64,000 nt of DNA from Humidesulfovibrio sp. GTDB taxonomy: Bacteria > Desulfobacterota > Desulfovibrionia > Desulfovibrionales > Desulfovibrionaceae. The first letter of the stretch is position 1. Every line of letters begins with the position of its first letter. The notes beneath the pieces were generated by a model. It saw nothing but the letters and a program-made list of their open reading frames with translations, was not told where the DNA came from and ran no database searches. This document shows, piece by piece, positions 7,412-19,188 of the stretch. The translations under genes were made by a program, and so were the position numbers. The stretch is from the NCBI RefSeq assembly GCF_031082295.1, contig NZ_JAVHLD010000001.1, positions 186,001 to 250,000 of the forward strand, given 5' to 3'.

Positions 7412-9615
7412 GCCGCCCCCTTCTTCTTCACGCTGAGGAAGGTCTCATGGATGGCCGAGTTGCCGCAGATGGAGTCGAAGCGGGTCTCCATGAGCTCCAC
7501 GATGCTCGCCCCCACTCCCTTGGTGTGCGACAGGCCACCCGAGATGCTGCCGAAGCCGCTGAGCATGTAGACCGTGTCCTTGCGGATCTTCGGCGTGACC
7601 AGGGCCTTCAGTTCGCCCTTGCCCACCGGGCTCTCCACCAGGACCACGTCGCCCTGCTTGACGCCGAGCTCCTTGGCGGCCTCGTCGTTCAGCCAGAGGG
7701 TGTTCTCCGGCTCGAACTCGCTCAAGAGCGGGTTGTTGGTGCTGCTGCCCTGTGTGACGCAGGCGCTGCGGCCAGCCACCAGCCTGAACTTGCGGGCCGC
7801 GTCGGGCGAGGCCTTGGGCGGGGCGTAGACCGGCAGCGGGTCCAGGCCCATGCCCTCGTAACGCGAGCAGTACAGCTCGATCTTCTGGCTCGGGGTCTTG
7901 AAGGGCTGGCCGTCGGTGCCGCCCAGGGGCGGATTGGGCGGATAGAACACGCCATCGCGCTTGAGGATCTCCGCGGCCTCCGGGAAGGCGGCCAGCTGCT
8001 TCAGCCGATAGGCCGGGATGTCGAAGTCGAAGAACTCGCCCAGGCCGAGCTTGCCCGCCAGAGCCTTCAGGATGTCGAACACCGGACGGCTCTCGTACAG
8101 CGGGGGGATGACCGCGTCGCGCCAGACCAGGCACGCGCCCTCCGCGCCGGACTGCAGCGCCTGCACCGGGTCGGTGCGCTCCATGGCGCTCGGCGCGGGC
8201 AGCACCAGGTCGGCCATCCAGGCCGTGTCGCTCATGGTGATGTCCACCACCATCATGAAATCGAGCTTGTCGATCATTTCGCGGGTCTTCTGCCGCTCGG
8301 GCGCGGTGGCCATGGGGTTGGTCTTGTAAACGAACCAGCCCTTGATGGGGTACGGCGCGCCCTTGATGACCGCGTCGCGGGTGAGCACAAACGATCCCTC
8401 TTCGTCAAAGAGAAGCGGCACGCTGCCCGCGTCCACGCGGCCTGGGGGGTTGTCGTCGTACCAGGGCGGCTCGGCCGGGACCTTCTTGAGCCCCGCGGGC
8501 CGTGCCGGGACCAGTCCGCCCGGACGGTCGTAGTTGCCGAGCAGCGCGTTGACGATGGCGAAGCTGCGCCGGATCTGGGTGGAGTTCTCGTAGTCGGACG
8601 TGCGGCGCCCCGGGTAGACCATGGAGGCCGGCGCCGCGGCGGCCAGCTCGCGGGCGATGCGGGCGATGTCCGCGGCAGGGATGCCGGTCTGTTCCTCGGC
8701 CCACGCCGGGGTCAGCTCCGCCACGTGGGCGGCAAGCTTGTCCAGGCCGCTGACGCGCTCGTCGATGTATTTGGCGTCGTAGAGCTTCTCGGTGATGATG
8801 ACATGGGCCAGCGCCAGCATGAAGGCCATGTCCGTGCCGGGACGGATGGCGTGCCATTCCGAGGCCAGGGCCGCGCTCTTGGTGTAGCGCGGGTCCAGCA
8901 CCACGACCTTGGCGCCTTCCTTCATGATGGTGACGAGGTCCATGCTGTCGGGCGTGACGAGCGCCTCCAAACGGTTGGCCCCGGCCAGGATGACGTACTT
9001 GCTGTTCCTCACGTCCGGCAGGGGCACGTCGCCAAAGGTGTCCACAAAGGCCCGGTTGCCGGAGAGCAGGCAAAGCGACTCGTGGCTGGTGACGTTGAAG
9101 GAGCCGAAGACCTCGGCGAAGCGGTTGACAAAACCGCTCTGCATGTCCGCCCCGGCGCTGAAAAGCATGCCGCAGCGGGTATGCTTGGCGGCGATGTCCT
9201 TCATCTTGGAGGCGGCAAGCTCCAGCGCCTCGTCCCAGGAGATGGACTTCCACTTGCCCTCGCCGCGCTTGCCCACGCGCAGCATGGGGGTCTTCAGGCG
9301 GTCAGGATCGTAGACCTGCGCCACGCCCGCGTTTCCACGCGCGCAAAGCATCCCGCGCGACTTGGTGAACTTGGGGTTCGGGTCGAGCTTGGTGATGACG
9401 CCCTTCTCCACCCGGGCGATGAGCCCGCAGCGGTTGAAGCACATGTCGCAGACGCTGAACTTCGATTCCCAGTTGGGCGCCGTGGCGGCAGGCGCGGCCT
9501 TGGCCTCGGGCGCGGCGACGGCGGTCATGGCCGAGGCCGCCACCGTCGTTGCAGCCGCTCCGGCCAGGCGCATGAAGTCGCGCCGGGAAATCTGACTGGT
9601 GTCGCTATCGCTCAT
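7408..9615 (-). CDS. Tat-exported molybdopterin oxidoreductase, Psr/Phs-like catalytic subunit
   Basis: The protein has 735 residues. A twin-arginine signal (SRRDFMRLAG, residues 10-19) sends the folded enzyme to the periplasm. A [4Fe-4S] site follows with Cys56-x2-Cys59-x3-Cys63-x27-Cys91, and the Cys in SHESLC is a candidate molybdenum ligand, as in polysulfide and thiosulfate reductases. The C-terminal molybdopterin dinucleotide-binding domain is present. Length and subunit set match PsrA/PhsA. Possible substrates are polysulfide, thiosulfate, tetrathionate or elemental sulfur in either direction; the sequence alone does not decide. The neighbouring rhodanese and thiol regulator favour a sulfane-sulfur substrate. 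Arsenate or selenate reductase is less likely from context. Confidence 0.92.
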   Translation of the reverse strand: MSDSDTSQISRRDFMRLAGAAATTVAASAMTAVAAPEAKAAPAATAPNWESKFSVCDMCFNRCGLIARVEKGVITKLDPNPKFTKSRGMLCARGNAGVAQVYDPDRLKTPMLRVGKRGEGKWKSISWDEALELAASKMKDIAAKHTRCGMLFSAGADMQSGFVNRFAEVFGSFNVTSHESLCLLSGNRAFVDTFGDVPLPDVRNSKYVILAGANRLEALVTPDSMDLVTIMKEGAKVVVLDPRYTKSAALASEWHAIRPGTDMAFMLALAHVIITEKLYDAKYIDERVSGLDKLAAHVAELTPAWAEEQTGIPAADIARIARELAAAAPASMVYPGRRTSDYENSTQIRRSFAIVNALLGNYDRPGGLVPARPAGLKKVPAEPPWYDDNPPGRVDAGSVPLLFDEEGSFVLTRDAVIKGAPYPIKGWFVYKTNPMATAPERQKTREMIDKLDFMMVVDITMSDTAWMADLVLPAPSAMERTDPVQALQSGAEGACLVWRDAVIPPLYESRPVFDILKALAGKLGLGEFFDFDIPAYRLKQLAAFPEAAEILKRDGVFYPPNPPLGGTDGQPFKTPSQKIELYCSRYEGMGLDPLPVYAPPKASPDAARKFRLVAGRSACVTQGSSTNNPLLSEFEPENTLWLNDEAAKELGVKQGDVVLVESPVGKGELKALVTPKIRKDTVYMLSGFGSISGGLSHTKGVGASIVELMETRFDSICGNSAIHETFLSVKKKGAA

Positions 9616-9690
9616 GGTGAGCCCCTTATTGGGTCTGGCGGCGGGCCAGAGAGGATATCTCCCGGCCCGCCGCGCGGTCCTGTGCTGCGG

Positions 9691-10008
9691 CTAGTTGCAC
9701 TTGGCCGGCGTAGGAGAATCCTTGGCGTAGTCGTGCAGGTAGGCAAAAATGTCTGCGCGGTCGGCTTCGGAAACAGCCTTCCACTCCTTGACGCACTTGA
9801 CTCCCTCCCACTTGGCGAAGGTCTTCTTCCAGTCGGCCTGTGTCTTGGAGCTGGGGGAAAGGTCGGAGGCGGTGGTTCCGTGGCAGGTGCGGCACTTCTG
9901 CCTGTACAGGAACTTTCCCTTGCGGGCGTTGCCCTCGGCATAAGCCAGGCTGGCTGCGGCCAGGGCCAGGATCAGGGCGGCGATCACGCCAATGCTGCTG
10001 CGCTTCAT
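9691..10008 (-). CDS. Periplasmic monohaem cytochrome c without a Met ligand
   Basis: The protein has 105 residues with a clear signal peptide (cleavage near Ala24) and one haem-binding motif, CRTCH, at residues 39-43. The mature part contains no methionine, so the sixth haem ligand cannot be Met; His92, Cys72 and Cys104 are the available candidates. It is the first gene of the run and sits 75 bp before the molybdopterin gene, so it is the likely soluble electron carrier to or from the reductase. The start follows a good AGGAGA-type ribosome site. The role is inferred from position. Confidence 0.9.
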   Translation of the reverse strand: MKRSSIGVIAALILALAAASLAYAEGNARKGKFLYRQKCRTCHGTTASDLSPSSKTQADWKKTFAKWEGVKCVKEWKAVSEADRADIFAYLHDYAKDSPTPAKCN

Positions 10009-10085
10009 GGTATTCTCCTTTGTTTGCTTTCATACAGCGCGTGCAGCCCACCCGGACTCCACGCCGCTCTTCACTCTGCAATTCA

Positions 10086-10114
10086 TATATACCCATACGG
10101 GGTACCAGTGTCAA
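10086..10114 (-). promoter_or_regulatory. Sigma-70-type promoter of the cytochrome c/reductase/rhodanese run
   Basis: On the minus strand a perfect TTGACA (10114-10109) is followed after exactly 17 bp by TATATA (10091-10086). It reads into the cytochrome c gene 78 bp away. The spacer carries the inverted repeat listed separately, so bound repressor would block polymerase. Confidence 0.8.
10090..10104. promoter_or_regulatory. Candidate operator for the CsoR/CstR-like repressor
   Basis: The 15-bp element reads TACCC-ATACG-GGGTA, an interrupted palindrome with 5-bp arms and a G/C-tract core. This is the shape of CsoR-family operators. It fills most of the promoter spacer and touches the -10 box. 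The only CsoR-family gene in the window is the last gene of the run that this promoter drives, which suggests autoregulation. Binding is inferred, not shown. Confidence 0.72.
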
Positions 10115-10205
10115 GCCTCTGCAATGAACTTTAGCACAAAATAGATCAAAAGTATGGCCACAATCTCATGATTTCTCGCAACGTCGGAACCAGCACCCTA
10201 ACCCC

Positions 10206-10234
10206 TTGACGTCACGCACAAAAATAAATATACA
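10206..10234 (+). promoter_or_regulatory. Sigma-70-type promoter of the kinase-like gene
   Basis: TTGACG (10206-10211), a 17-bp spacer and TATACA (10229-10234) lie in an AT-rich patch. They are followed by GGAGG at 10251-10255 and ATG at 10262. The promoter diverges from the reductase promoter about 90 bp away. Confidence 0.65.
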
Positions 10235-10261
10235 TTAAAATACTCAACCAGGAGGGACAGC

Positions 10262-11209
10262 ATGCCCGAATCTGTGCGAGAACTTGTTGAACGCTTCAAG
10301 CCGCCTGTGAGCGTGCGCACCTACGGAACCGTGTTCACGGACACCACGGAGTTCATGAACATCGGCTACGGGGATGTCATCAAGCTGGGCGGGAGGTACT
10401 ACCTCGTTCTTGGCGACGAGCGCGAGCGCCGCTTCGGCATGGAGGACCCGAAGTTCTGGGTCAAGCGCTGCGTGGAAATGGAATCCGGACAGTACCGAAT
10501 CCTGAAGCTGGAGTTTCAGGAGAGCTTCGACCAACACATCGGGTCGCTGACGATCACCTGCCACCGCAGCGCAGCCAAGGAGGCGCGTATTTTGCGGCTC
10601 GTCGCCGGGGACATGCGCTTCATGCAAGGCCTGGGCGTTCGCGACGAGCGCGGAAACCTTGCGCGCGTGCTCGAGCGCGTGGCCGGGCGCAGGCTGGACC
10701 TCAACATCGAGGACCTGCACCAGAGCCACCGCGAGTACTTCCAGGAGACCTTTCCCGGCATCCTGCAACGCTTCATCGGGGCGTGCAGGGCCATCCACCA
10801 CCTGCACCAGCACGGCGAAACCCACGGCGACATCCGCCGCGACCACCTCTACGTGGACCACAAGACTGGCGAATACTGCTGGATCGACTTCGACTACGGC
10901 TACGACTCGGTGGAGAACCCCTTCGGCCTGGACCTCTTCGGCCTGGGGAACATTCTGTCCTTCATCACCGGCAAGGGCGTGCACACCATCCAGGACGTGG
11001 ACGCCGAGGCCCTGGGCATCACTGAAGCCGACTGCGCCCTGTTCTTCCGGCATCGCGTGGTGAACCTGCGCAAGCTGTTCCCGTACATCCCCGCGGACCT
11101 GAACAACGTGCTCATGCACTACTCGGCGCAGTCGGAAGTCTTCTACGAATCCGTGCCGGAGCTGCTGGCCGACCTCGAACCCTGCCTAGAGAACCTGCGC
11201 CGGGCCTGA
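10262..11209 (+). CDS. Protein-kinase-fold protein of unknown substrate
   Basis: The 315-residue soluble protein has recognisable kinase-like signatures. These are a beta-3-like lysine in YRILKLEF (Lys82), a helix-C-like Glu in AAKEARIL (Glu108), a catalytic loop HGDIRRDHLYVD (residues 188-199, Asp190) and a metal-binding WIDFDYG (207-213), where DFD replaces DFG. It resembles aminoglycoside-phosphotransferase or RIO-type folds more than classical Ser/Thr kinases. A universal stress protein gene follows after 33 bp on the same strand, suggesting a stress-linked pair. Whether it phosphorylates proteins or small molecules is unknown. Confidence 0.75.
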   Translation: MPESVRELVERFKPPVSVRTYGTVFTDTTEFMNIGYGDVIKLGGRYYLVLGDERERRFGMEDPKFWVKRCVEMESGQYRILKLEFQESFDQHIGSLTITCHRSAAKEARILRLVAGDMRFMQGLGVRDERGNLARVLERVAGRRLDLNIEDLHQSHREYFQETFPGILQRFIGACRAIHHLHQHGETHGDIRRDHLYVDHKTGEYCWIDFDYGYDSVENPFGLDLFGLGNILSFITGKGVHTIQDVDAEALGITEADCALFFRHRVVNLRKLFPYIPADLNNVLMHYSAQSEVFYESVPELLADLEPCLENLRRA

Positions 11210-11242
11210 GGGCGCGGCCTCGTGAACGAAACGGAGGGCCTC

Positions 11243-11698
11243 ATGGACATCAAGAACATCCTCATCAGCGTGGACGCCTCTGACAACGCCATGCGCGCCG
11301 TGGATTACGCCGCCAGCATCCTGGCCAACGCCGAGGGCGTGCGCGTGACCCTGCTCTACATCGAGCGCGCGCCCAACCGCGACAAGTTCGACGACGAGGC
11401 GGCCTGGCTGAACCAGTGCAAGCTCGACCACGACCGCGTGTTCGACTTCCTCAAGACCGCGCGCCAGAAGCTTGTGGCGGCAGGCCTCCCGGAAGCGTCG
11501 GTGCATGAGCGCACCGTCTTGTGCAGCGCCGAGCCGAGCATCGCCCAAACCATTCTGGACGTGCAGCAGGCAGAGGGCTTCGGCACGCTGGTGGTAGGCC
11601 GCCGCGGGCTCACCAAGGGCGAGGAGTTCCTGTTCGGCAGCGTCTCCAGCAAGCTGGTGCACAATGCCAAGAACTGCGCGGTCTGGGTCGTGCAGTAG
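11243..11698 (+). CDS. Universal stress protein, UspA family, ATP-binding type
   Basis: The protein has 151 residues, the normal single-domain Usp length. It starts with the typical beta strand NILISVDASDNAMRAVDYA. Near the C-terminus it has the nucleotide-binding pattern G-x2-G-x9-G-S in GRRGLTKGEEFLFGSVSS, so it probably binds ATP. ATG 11243 was chosen over an upstream GTG because CGGAGGG lies just before it and family alignment begins there. It follows the kinase-like gene closely. Confidence 0.92.
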   Translation: MDIKNILISVDASDNAMRAVDYAASILANAEGVRVTLLYIERAPNRDKFDDEAAWLNQCKLDHDRVFDFLKTARQKLVAAGLPEASVHERTVLCSAEPSIAQTILDVQQAEGFGTLVVGRRGLTKGEEFLFGSVSSKLVHNAKNCAVWVVQ

Positions 11699-11783
11699 GC
11701 AGCTGGCCCGCTGGACTACGCATTGCAATTCCGGGCGGTTTGGCTAACATCCCTGGACCTTTCCCCCTGCGAGGTGCCAGTCC

Positions 11784-13604
11784 ATGATTTCGCGCGCGCT
11801 GTCCATGCTGTTCGCCGCCCTTCTGGCCGCCGTCCTGCTGTCATCCCCCGCCCTGGCGTCGGAGCGCCGCACGGCGCTGGTCATCGGCAACAGCGCCTAC
11901 AAGTCAGCACCACTGAAGAACCCCGTCAACGACGCCCGCGACATGGCCGCTGCCCTGAAAGGGCTCGGGTTTGAGGTGCGGCTTTTGACCGACGCCTCGC
12001 ACCAGAGCATGGAGGCGGCTGTGCGGGAGTTCGGCCAGAGCCTGCGCCAAGGAGGGGTGGGCCTGTTCTACTACGCCGGGCACGGCATCCAGGTGTCGGG
12101 GGAGAACTATCTGGTGCCCGTGGACGCGGTGATCCAGACCGAGAGCGACGTAAAGTTCGGCTGCCTGAACGCCGGGCTGGTGCTGGGGAAGATGGAGGAC
12201 GCGGGCAACGGCCTGAACGTGGTCATCCTCGACGCTTGCCGCAACAACCCCTTCGCCCGCAGTTTCCGCAGCGCGGAACGCGGCCTGGCCAAGATGGACG
12301 CGCCCACGGGCTCCCTCATCGCCTACGCCACCGCGCCGGGTTCCGTCGCCAGCGACGGCAACGGCAGGAACGGCGTGTACACGGAACATCTGCTGCGCAA
12401 CATGCGCACCCCGGGCCTGTCCATCACCGACGTGTTCATGCGCGTGCGCATCGGCGTCGTGGCGGCCACCGCCAAGAAACAGGTGCCCTGGGAGGCGAGC
12501 TCGCTCACCGGATACTTCTACTTCAGCGGCGCGCCCGAGGCCAACCAGCCCCTGCCGCCCGCGTCGGCCGAAACCATCGCACCCGCCGCCCCGGCGCCAG
12601 GCCCCGCCCTCGACCCCAAGGCCGAGCGCAAGCGCCTGGCCGAGGAAGCGGCGAGACTCAAGCGCGAGAAGGAAGAGCTGGCCCAACTGCAGTCACTTCA
12701 GTCCGAAAGGGAACGGCTGGAGGCGGAGCGCCACAGCATCGAGCAGGCCAAGCTGCTGGCCCTGGCTCCGCGGCCAAAGCAGCCGCCGACCTCCGAAGCG
12801 CCAGCGGCCAGCCACGCGGCCCAATTCGCGCAGCTCGCCCGCGCGGGCCTGCCCGACGCCCGCGCCTATTTCGAGCAGGCCGTCCAGGCCCGCCCTGACG
12901 ACGCCGACGCCCGCGCAGGACTAGCCATCGCCCTTGTCTTCTCCGGTCGCGCCGGAGATGCGAAGTATCATGTTCAGCGGCTGAGCGAGTCCCGCACGCT
13001 GACCCCCGGGACGCGCGTGGCCAAGGGGCTCATGCTTGGGCTGGAAGGCAACGCCGACAGCGGATATCAACTGAACCGGGCCATGGAGGAAGGCGCGGAC
13101 AAGGCGCTGGTGCTGCTCTGCCAGGCGGTTGCCGCGGAACGCAGAAACGAGATGGAGCGCGCCCAGAAGCTCATGGAAGACTACGCCGACCTTGCGCCCG
13201 AGCCCCAGCGCGGGGACTTCGCCAAGGCTCTCGCGCTGCGGGTCGACCTGCCGGGGCGCCTGGCCGGGTCATACACCTGGATCAACCAGGCGGGCACGGA
13301 CATGGGCGAGTTCACCTTCGTCCGCGACGGCTCGGGAGCTTCCGGGCTTTCCGGCAGCGTGGCCGGGCTTGTGGATCGCGACTACCAGACCCACTCCCCG
13401 CTTGAAAACGTGCGCGTGGAAGGCCAGCGGCTCTCTTTTCAGGTGCGCCGCAGGCTGTTCTTCGCCATGCACACCTACAAGTTCGTGTGCGATCTCTCCA
13501 AGGGCCTGGACAGGCTGACCATCGTCGAGCTGGAATACGCCGGGGACACGCGCTCAAGCTACCTGTACACAACGCTTGTGCGCAAGAGCCAGCCCAGGCG
13601 CTGA
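11784..13604 (+). CDS. Secreted caspase-like peptidase (C14 family) with coiled coil and helical-repeat region
   Basis: The 606-residue protein begins with a signal peptide (hydrophobic to about residue 25) and then a caspase/metacaspase-fold domain starting ERRTALVIGNSAY. The catalytic dyad is visible: His100 in YYAGHG and Cys152 in LDACRNNPF. After a proline-rich linker (about 250-275), a charged coiled coil runs to about residue 325. A TPR-like helical region and a beta-rich C-terminal domain of unknown type follow. It probably acts in the periplasm or at the envelope; the substrates are unknown. A 79-bp gap separates it from the stress protein gene. Confidence 0.87.
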   Translation: MISRALSMLFAALLAAVLLSSPALASERRTALVIGNSAYKSAPLKNPVNDARDMAAALKGLGFEVRLLTDASHQSMEAAVREFGQSLRQGGVGLFYYAGHGIQVSGENYLVPVDAVIQTESDVKFGCLNAGLVLGKMEDAGNGLNVVILDACRNNPFARSFRSAERGLAKMDAPTGSLIAYATAPGSVASDGNGRNGVYTEHLLRNMRTPGLSITDVFMRVRIGVVAATAKKQVPWEASSLTGYFYFSGAPEANQPLPPASAETIAPAAPAPGPALDPKAERKRLAEEAARLKREKEELAQLQSLQSERERLEAERHSIEQAKLLALAPRPKQPPTSEAPAASHAAQFAQLARAGLPDARAYFEQAVQARPDDADARAGLAIALVFSGRAGDAKYHVQRLSESRTLTPGTRVAKGLMLGLEGNADSGYQLNRAMEEGADKALVLLCQAVAAERRNEMERAQKLMEDYADLAPEPQRGDFAKALALRVDLPGRLAGSYTWINQAGTDMGEFTFVRDGSGASGLSGSVAGLVDRDYQTHSPLENVRVEGQRLSFQVRRRLFFAMHTYKFVCDLSKGLDRLTIVELEYAGDTRSSYLYTTLVRKSQPRR

Positions 13605-13620
13605 AGCTGGCCCAGAACAG

Positions 13621-13665
13621 CCCAAGGCCGCCAACAGAAGCCTATCATCCGCCAGCGGCCTTGGG
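13621..13665. terminator. Hairpin between convergent genes (possible terminator)
   Basis: A perfect 11-bp inverted repeat, CCCAAGGCCGC (13621-13631) and GCGGCCTTGGG (13655-13665), with a 23-nt loop lies just after the caspase-like gene and before the end of the convergent lipoprotein gene. It has no T-run on either side, so termination would be weak or factor-dependent. Confidence 0.4.
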
Positions 13666-13750
13666 CCAAGGGTATGTTCTTTCGAGAGGTCACTCTCGCC
13701 AGTTGCCTTCTCTTCGGACGAGTCGGGCGAAAGCTTTAGCCTCCGGGCCG

Positions 13751-14233
13751 CTATTTCGCCGGTGCCGCGTCAGCAGCCTTGCGGTTGAAGGTCATCTTGG
13801 TGATGATGCCGGTCTTGGCCTTGTAGCTGACGAGCACGTTGTAGTCCTGGGCCGGGGCGTAGATGAGCTTCTCCTCGGCGGCCTCAAAGGCCTTGATGAA
13901 GATGGAGAAGATCTCCGTGATCAGTCCGCGGCCTGGTTCCGGCTCGGCCTGAATCTCAACTTTTCCGCCAAATTTCTCCACCTTGGACAGCCACTTGTCA
14001 ATGCGTTCGGGAATGTTGTTCAGCGTGATCACAGCCGGGAAGAGCACATCCACGCTCGGCTGCTTGGCCTCAAGGGAGGCCGAGAGCTTGTAGTCGAAGC
14101 CGGTGGTGTCCATGAACTGGACTTCCTTCAAGGGCGCGGTCCCGGCTGCCGGGTTCCTGGCGGCGCAGGCCGCGAGCAGCAGAAACGCCAGGCAAGCAGC
14201 GCACAGAAACGAGATTGATTGTTCTCGCGACAT
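13751..14233 (-). CDS. Lipoprotein of unknown function
   Basis: The 160-residue protein has a lipoprotein signal ending in the lipobox LLAAC, so it should be lipid-anchored at Cys22. The mature part is a mixed alpha/beta sequence with no motif I recognise. The start is supported by GAGGGGA just upstream. It lies alone between the caspase-like gene and carB, convergent with the first and divergent from the second. Confidence 0.8.
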   Translation of the reverse strand: MSREQSISFLCAACLAFLLLAACAARNPAAGTAPLKEVQFMDTTGFDYKLSASLEAKQPSVDVLFPAVITLNNIPERIDKWLSKVEKFGGKVEIQAEPEPGRGLITEIFSIFIKAFEAAEEKLIYAPAQDYNVLVSYKAKTGIITKMTFNRKAADAAPAK

Positions 14234-14437
14234 GTTCCCCTCCGCTCTGATTGGAAATTATGCCATGTAAACGGCCTAGGATATCTAAGCAATCCTGTCA
14301 ACACCCGGCCCCTCATCGCTTTCCCCCTGCGGGGAGCACCAGAGGCTTGCCCCTTGCCTGCTGGCGACGAATGGCGTACATCACACCCGTTTCAACGCCC
14401 TGCATACAACCACTCAAACTCACAAGCGGCGGAATCA

Positions 14438-17674
<3,237 letters not shown>

Positions 17675-17713
17675 CAGTCCGCTTGCGGGCTGCGGCAAGA
17701 GCCGGGGGGCGCT

Positions 17714-17755
17714 GTGTCCTCCGGCGGATATCGTATTTGCTCAACCGGCGGACAC
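17714..17755. other. Hairpin in the carB-purF interval
   Basis: GTGTCC-T-CCGG (17714-17724) pairs with CCGG-C-GGACAC (17745-17755), with one mismatch and a 20-nt loop. It ends 21 bp before the purF start. It could be a terminator remnant or a leader structure; it has no T-run. Confidence 0.4.
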
Positions 17756-17776
17756 AAGCCCCGGACAGGACACCCA

Positions 17777-19180
17777 ATGAAGCGTGAGTATTGCGGCCTC
17801 TTCGGCATCTACGGACACCCTGAGGCCGCGCGCATGGCCTATTTCGGCCTCTACGCCCTGCAGCACCGCGGGCAGGAATCCGCAGGCATCGTCACCTGGG
17901 ACGGCCAGGGCATCCGCGAGCAGCGCGGCATGGGCCTGGTCAACGAGGTCTTCAACGAGCGTCACCTGGGCAAGGAACTCAAGGGAACCGTCGCCCTGGG
18001 GCACATCCGCTACTCCACCACAGGCGTCTCGCTCATCAGAAACGCCCAGCCCTTCCTGGTGCGCTTCAAGGATTGGCACATCGGCGTTGGCCACAACGGC
18101 AATCTGGTGAACACGCTGGAGCTGCGGCGCGAGCTGGAAAACGACGGCTCCATCTTCCAGACCACCATGGACACCGAGGTTTTCGTCCACCTCATCGCAA
18201 AGCACATGAACGGCAGCACCATCGAGGAAGCAATCATCAAGGCCTGCTCGCGGGTCAAGGGTGCGTATTCGCTGCTCATTCTCGCCAACAACAAGCTCAT
18301 CGCCGTGCGCGATCCCCACGGAATCCGCCCCCTGTGCCTGGGCCGCCTGAACGACAACTACGTCTTCGCCTCCGAAACCTGCGCCTTCGACCTCATCGAG
18401 GCCGAGTACATACGGCAGGTGGAGCCCGGCGAAATGATCGTCATCGAGAACGGCAGGCTGACCAGCCACCGCCTGCTGGAAAAAGCCCCAAAACGCCAGT
18501 GCATCTTCGAGCTCATCTACTTCGCCCGGCCCGACTCCATGGTCTTTGACGAGGGCGTGTACGAACGCCGCAAGGCCATGGGCGCCAGGCTGGCTGTGGA
18601 AGCTCCCGTGGACGCGGACTTCGTCATGCCCTTCCCCGACTCCGGCAACTACGCCGCCGTGGGATATTCCCAGGCTTCCGGCCTGCCGCTGGAGCTGGCC
18701 ATGATCCGCAACCACTACGTGGGCCGCACCTTCATCCAGCCCAGCCAGGACATGCGCAACTTCAGCGTGCGCGTGAAGCTGAACCCCGTGCGCAGCATGA
18801 TCGAGGGCAAGCGCATCCTCATCGTCGAGGACTCCATCGTGCGCGGCACCACCATCCGCACCCGCGTGAAGAAACTGCGCGAGATGGGCGCACGCGAGAT
18901 CCACATGCGCGTGTCCTGCCCGGCCATCCGCTTCCCATGCTTCTACGGCATCGACTTCTCCAGCAAGGGCGAGCTCATCGCCGCCACAACCCCGGTGCAC
19001 GACATCGCCCGGTTCATCGGCCTGGACAGCCTGCACTACCTGTCCATCCCCGGCCTGCTTGATTCCGTGGTGGAAAAAGATGCCCACTGCCTGGCCTGCT
19101 TCGACGGCAACTACCCCATTGCGCCCTGCGCGCACCAGGGCAAGATGTGCCTTGAGGCCGAGTCCAAGGTGGTAGGCTAG
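17777..19180 (+). CDS. purF: Amidophosphoribosyltransferase, [4Fe-4S] type
   Basis: PurF performs the first committed step of purine synthesis, converting PRPP and glutamine to phosphoribosylamine. The 467-residue protein starts MKREYCGLFGIYG. A short propeptide must be removed to expose Cys6, the N-terminal nucleophile of the glutaminase domain. The PRPP loop reads LIVEDSIVRGTT. Cys in QCIFE, RFPCFYGID and the pair CLAC near the end match the four iron-sulfur ligands of the Bacillus subtilis-type enzyme, so this is the oxygen-sensitive [4Fe-4S] form. ATG 17777 was preferred to an upstream start from the conserved N-terminus. kdsD begins 8 bp later. Confidence 0.96.
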   Translation: MKREYCGLFGIYGHPEAARMAYFGLYALQHRGQESAGIVTWDGQGIREQRGMGLVNEVFNERHLGKELKGTVALGHIRYSTTGVSLIRNAQPFLVRFKDWHIGVGHNGNLVNTLELRRELENDGSIFQTTMDTEVFVHLIAKHMNGSTIEEAIIKACSRVKGAYSLLILANNKLIAVRDPHGIRPLCLGRLNDNYVFASETCAFDLIEAEYIRQVEPGEMIVIENGRLTSHRLLEKAPKRQCIFELIYFARPDSMVFDEGVYERRKAMGARLAVEAPVDADFVMPFPDSGNYAAVGYSQASGLPLELAMIRNHYVGRTFIQPSQDMRNFSVRVKLNPVRSMIEGKRILIVEDSIVRGTTIRTRVKKLREMGAREIHMRVSCPAIRFPCFYGIDFSSKGELIAATTPVHDIARFIGLDSLHYLSIPGLLDSVVEKDAHCLACFDGNYPIAPCAHQGKMCLEAESKVVG

Positions 19181-19188
19181 GAAAAGCC

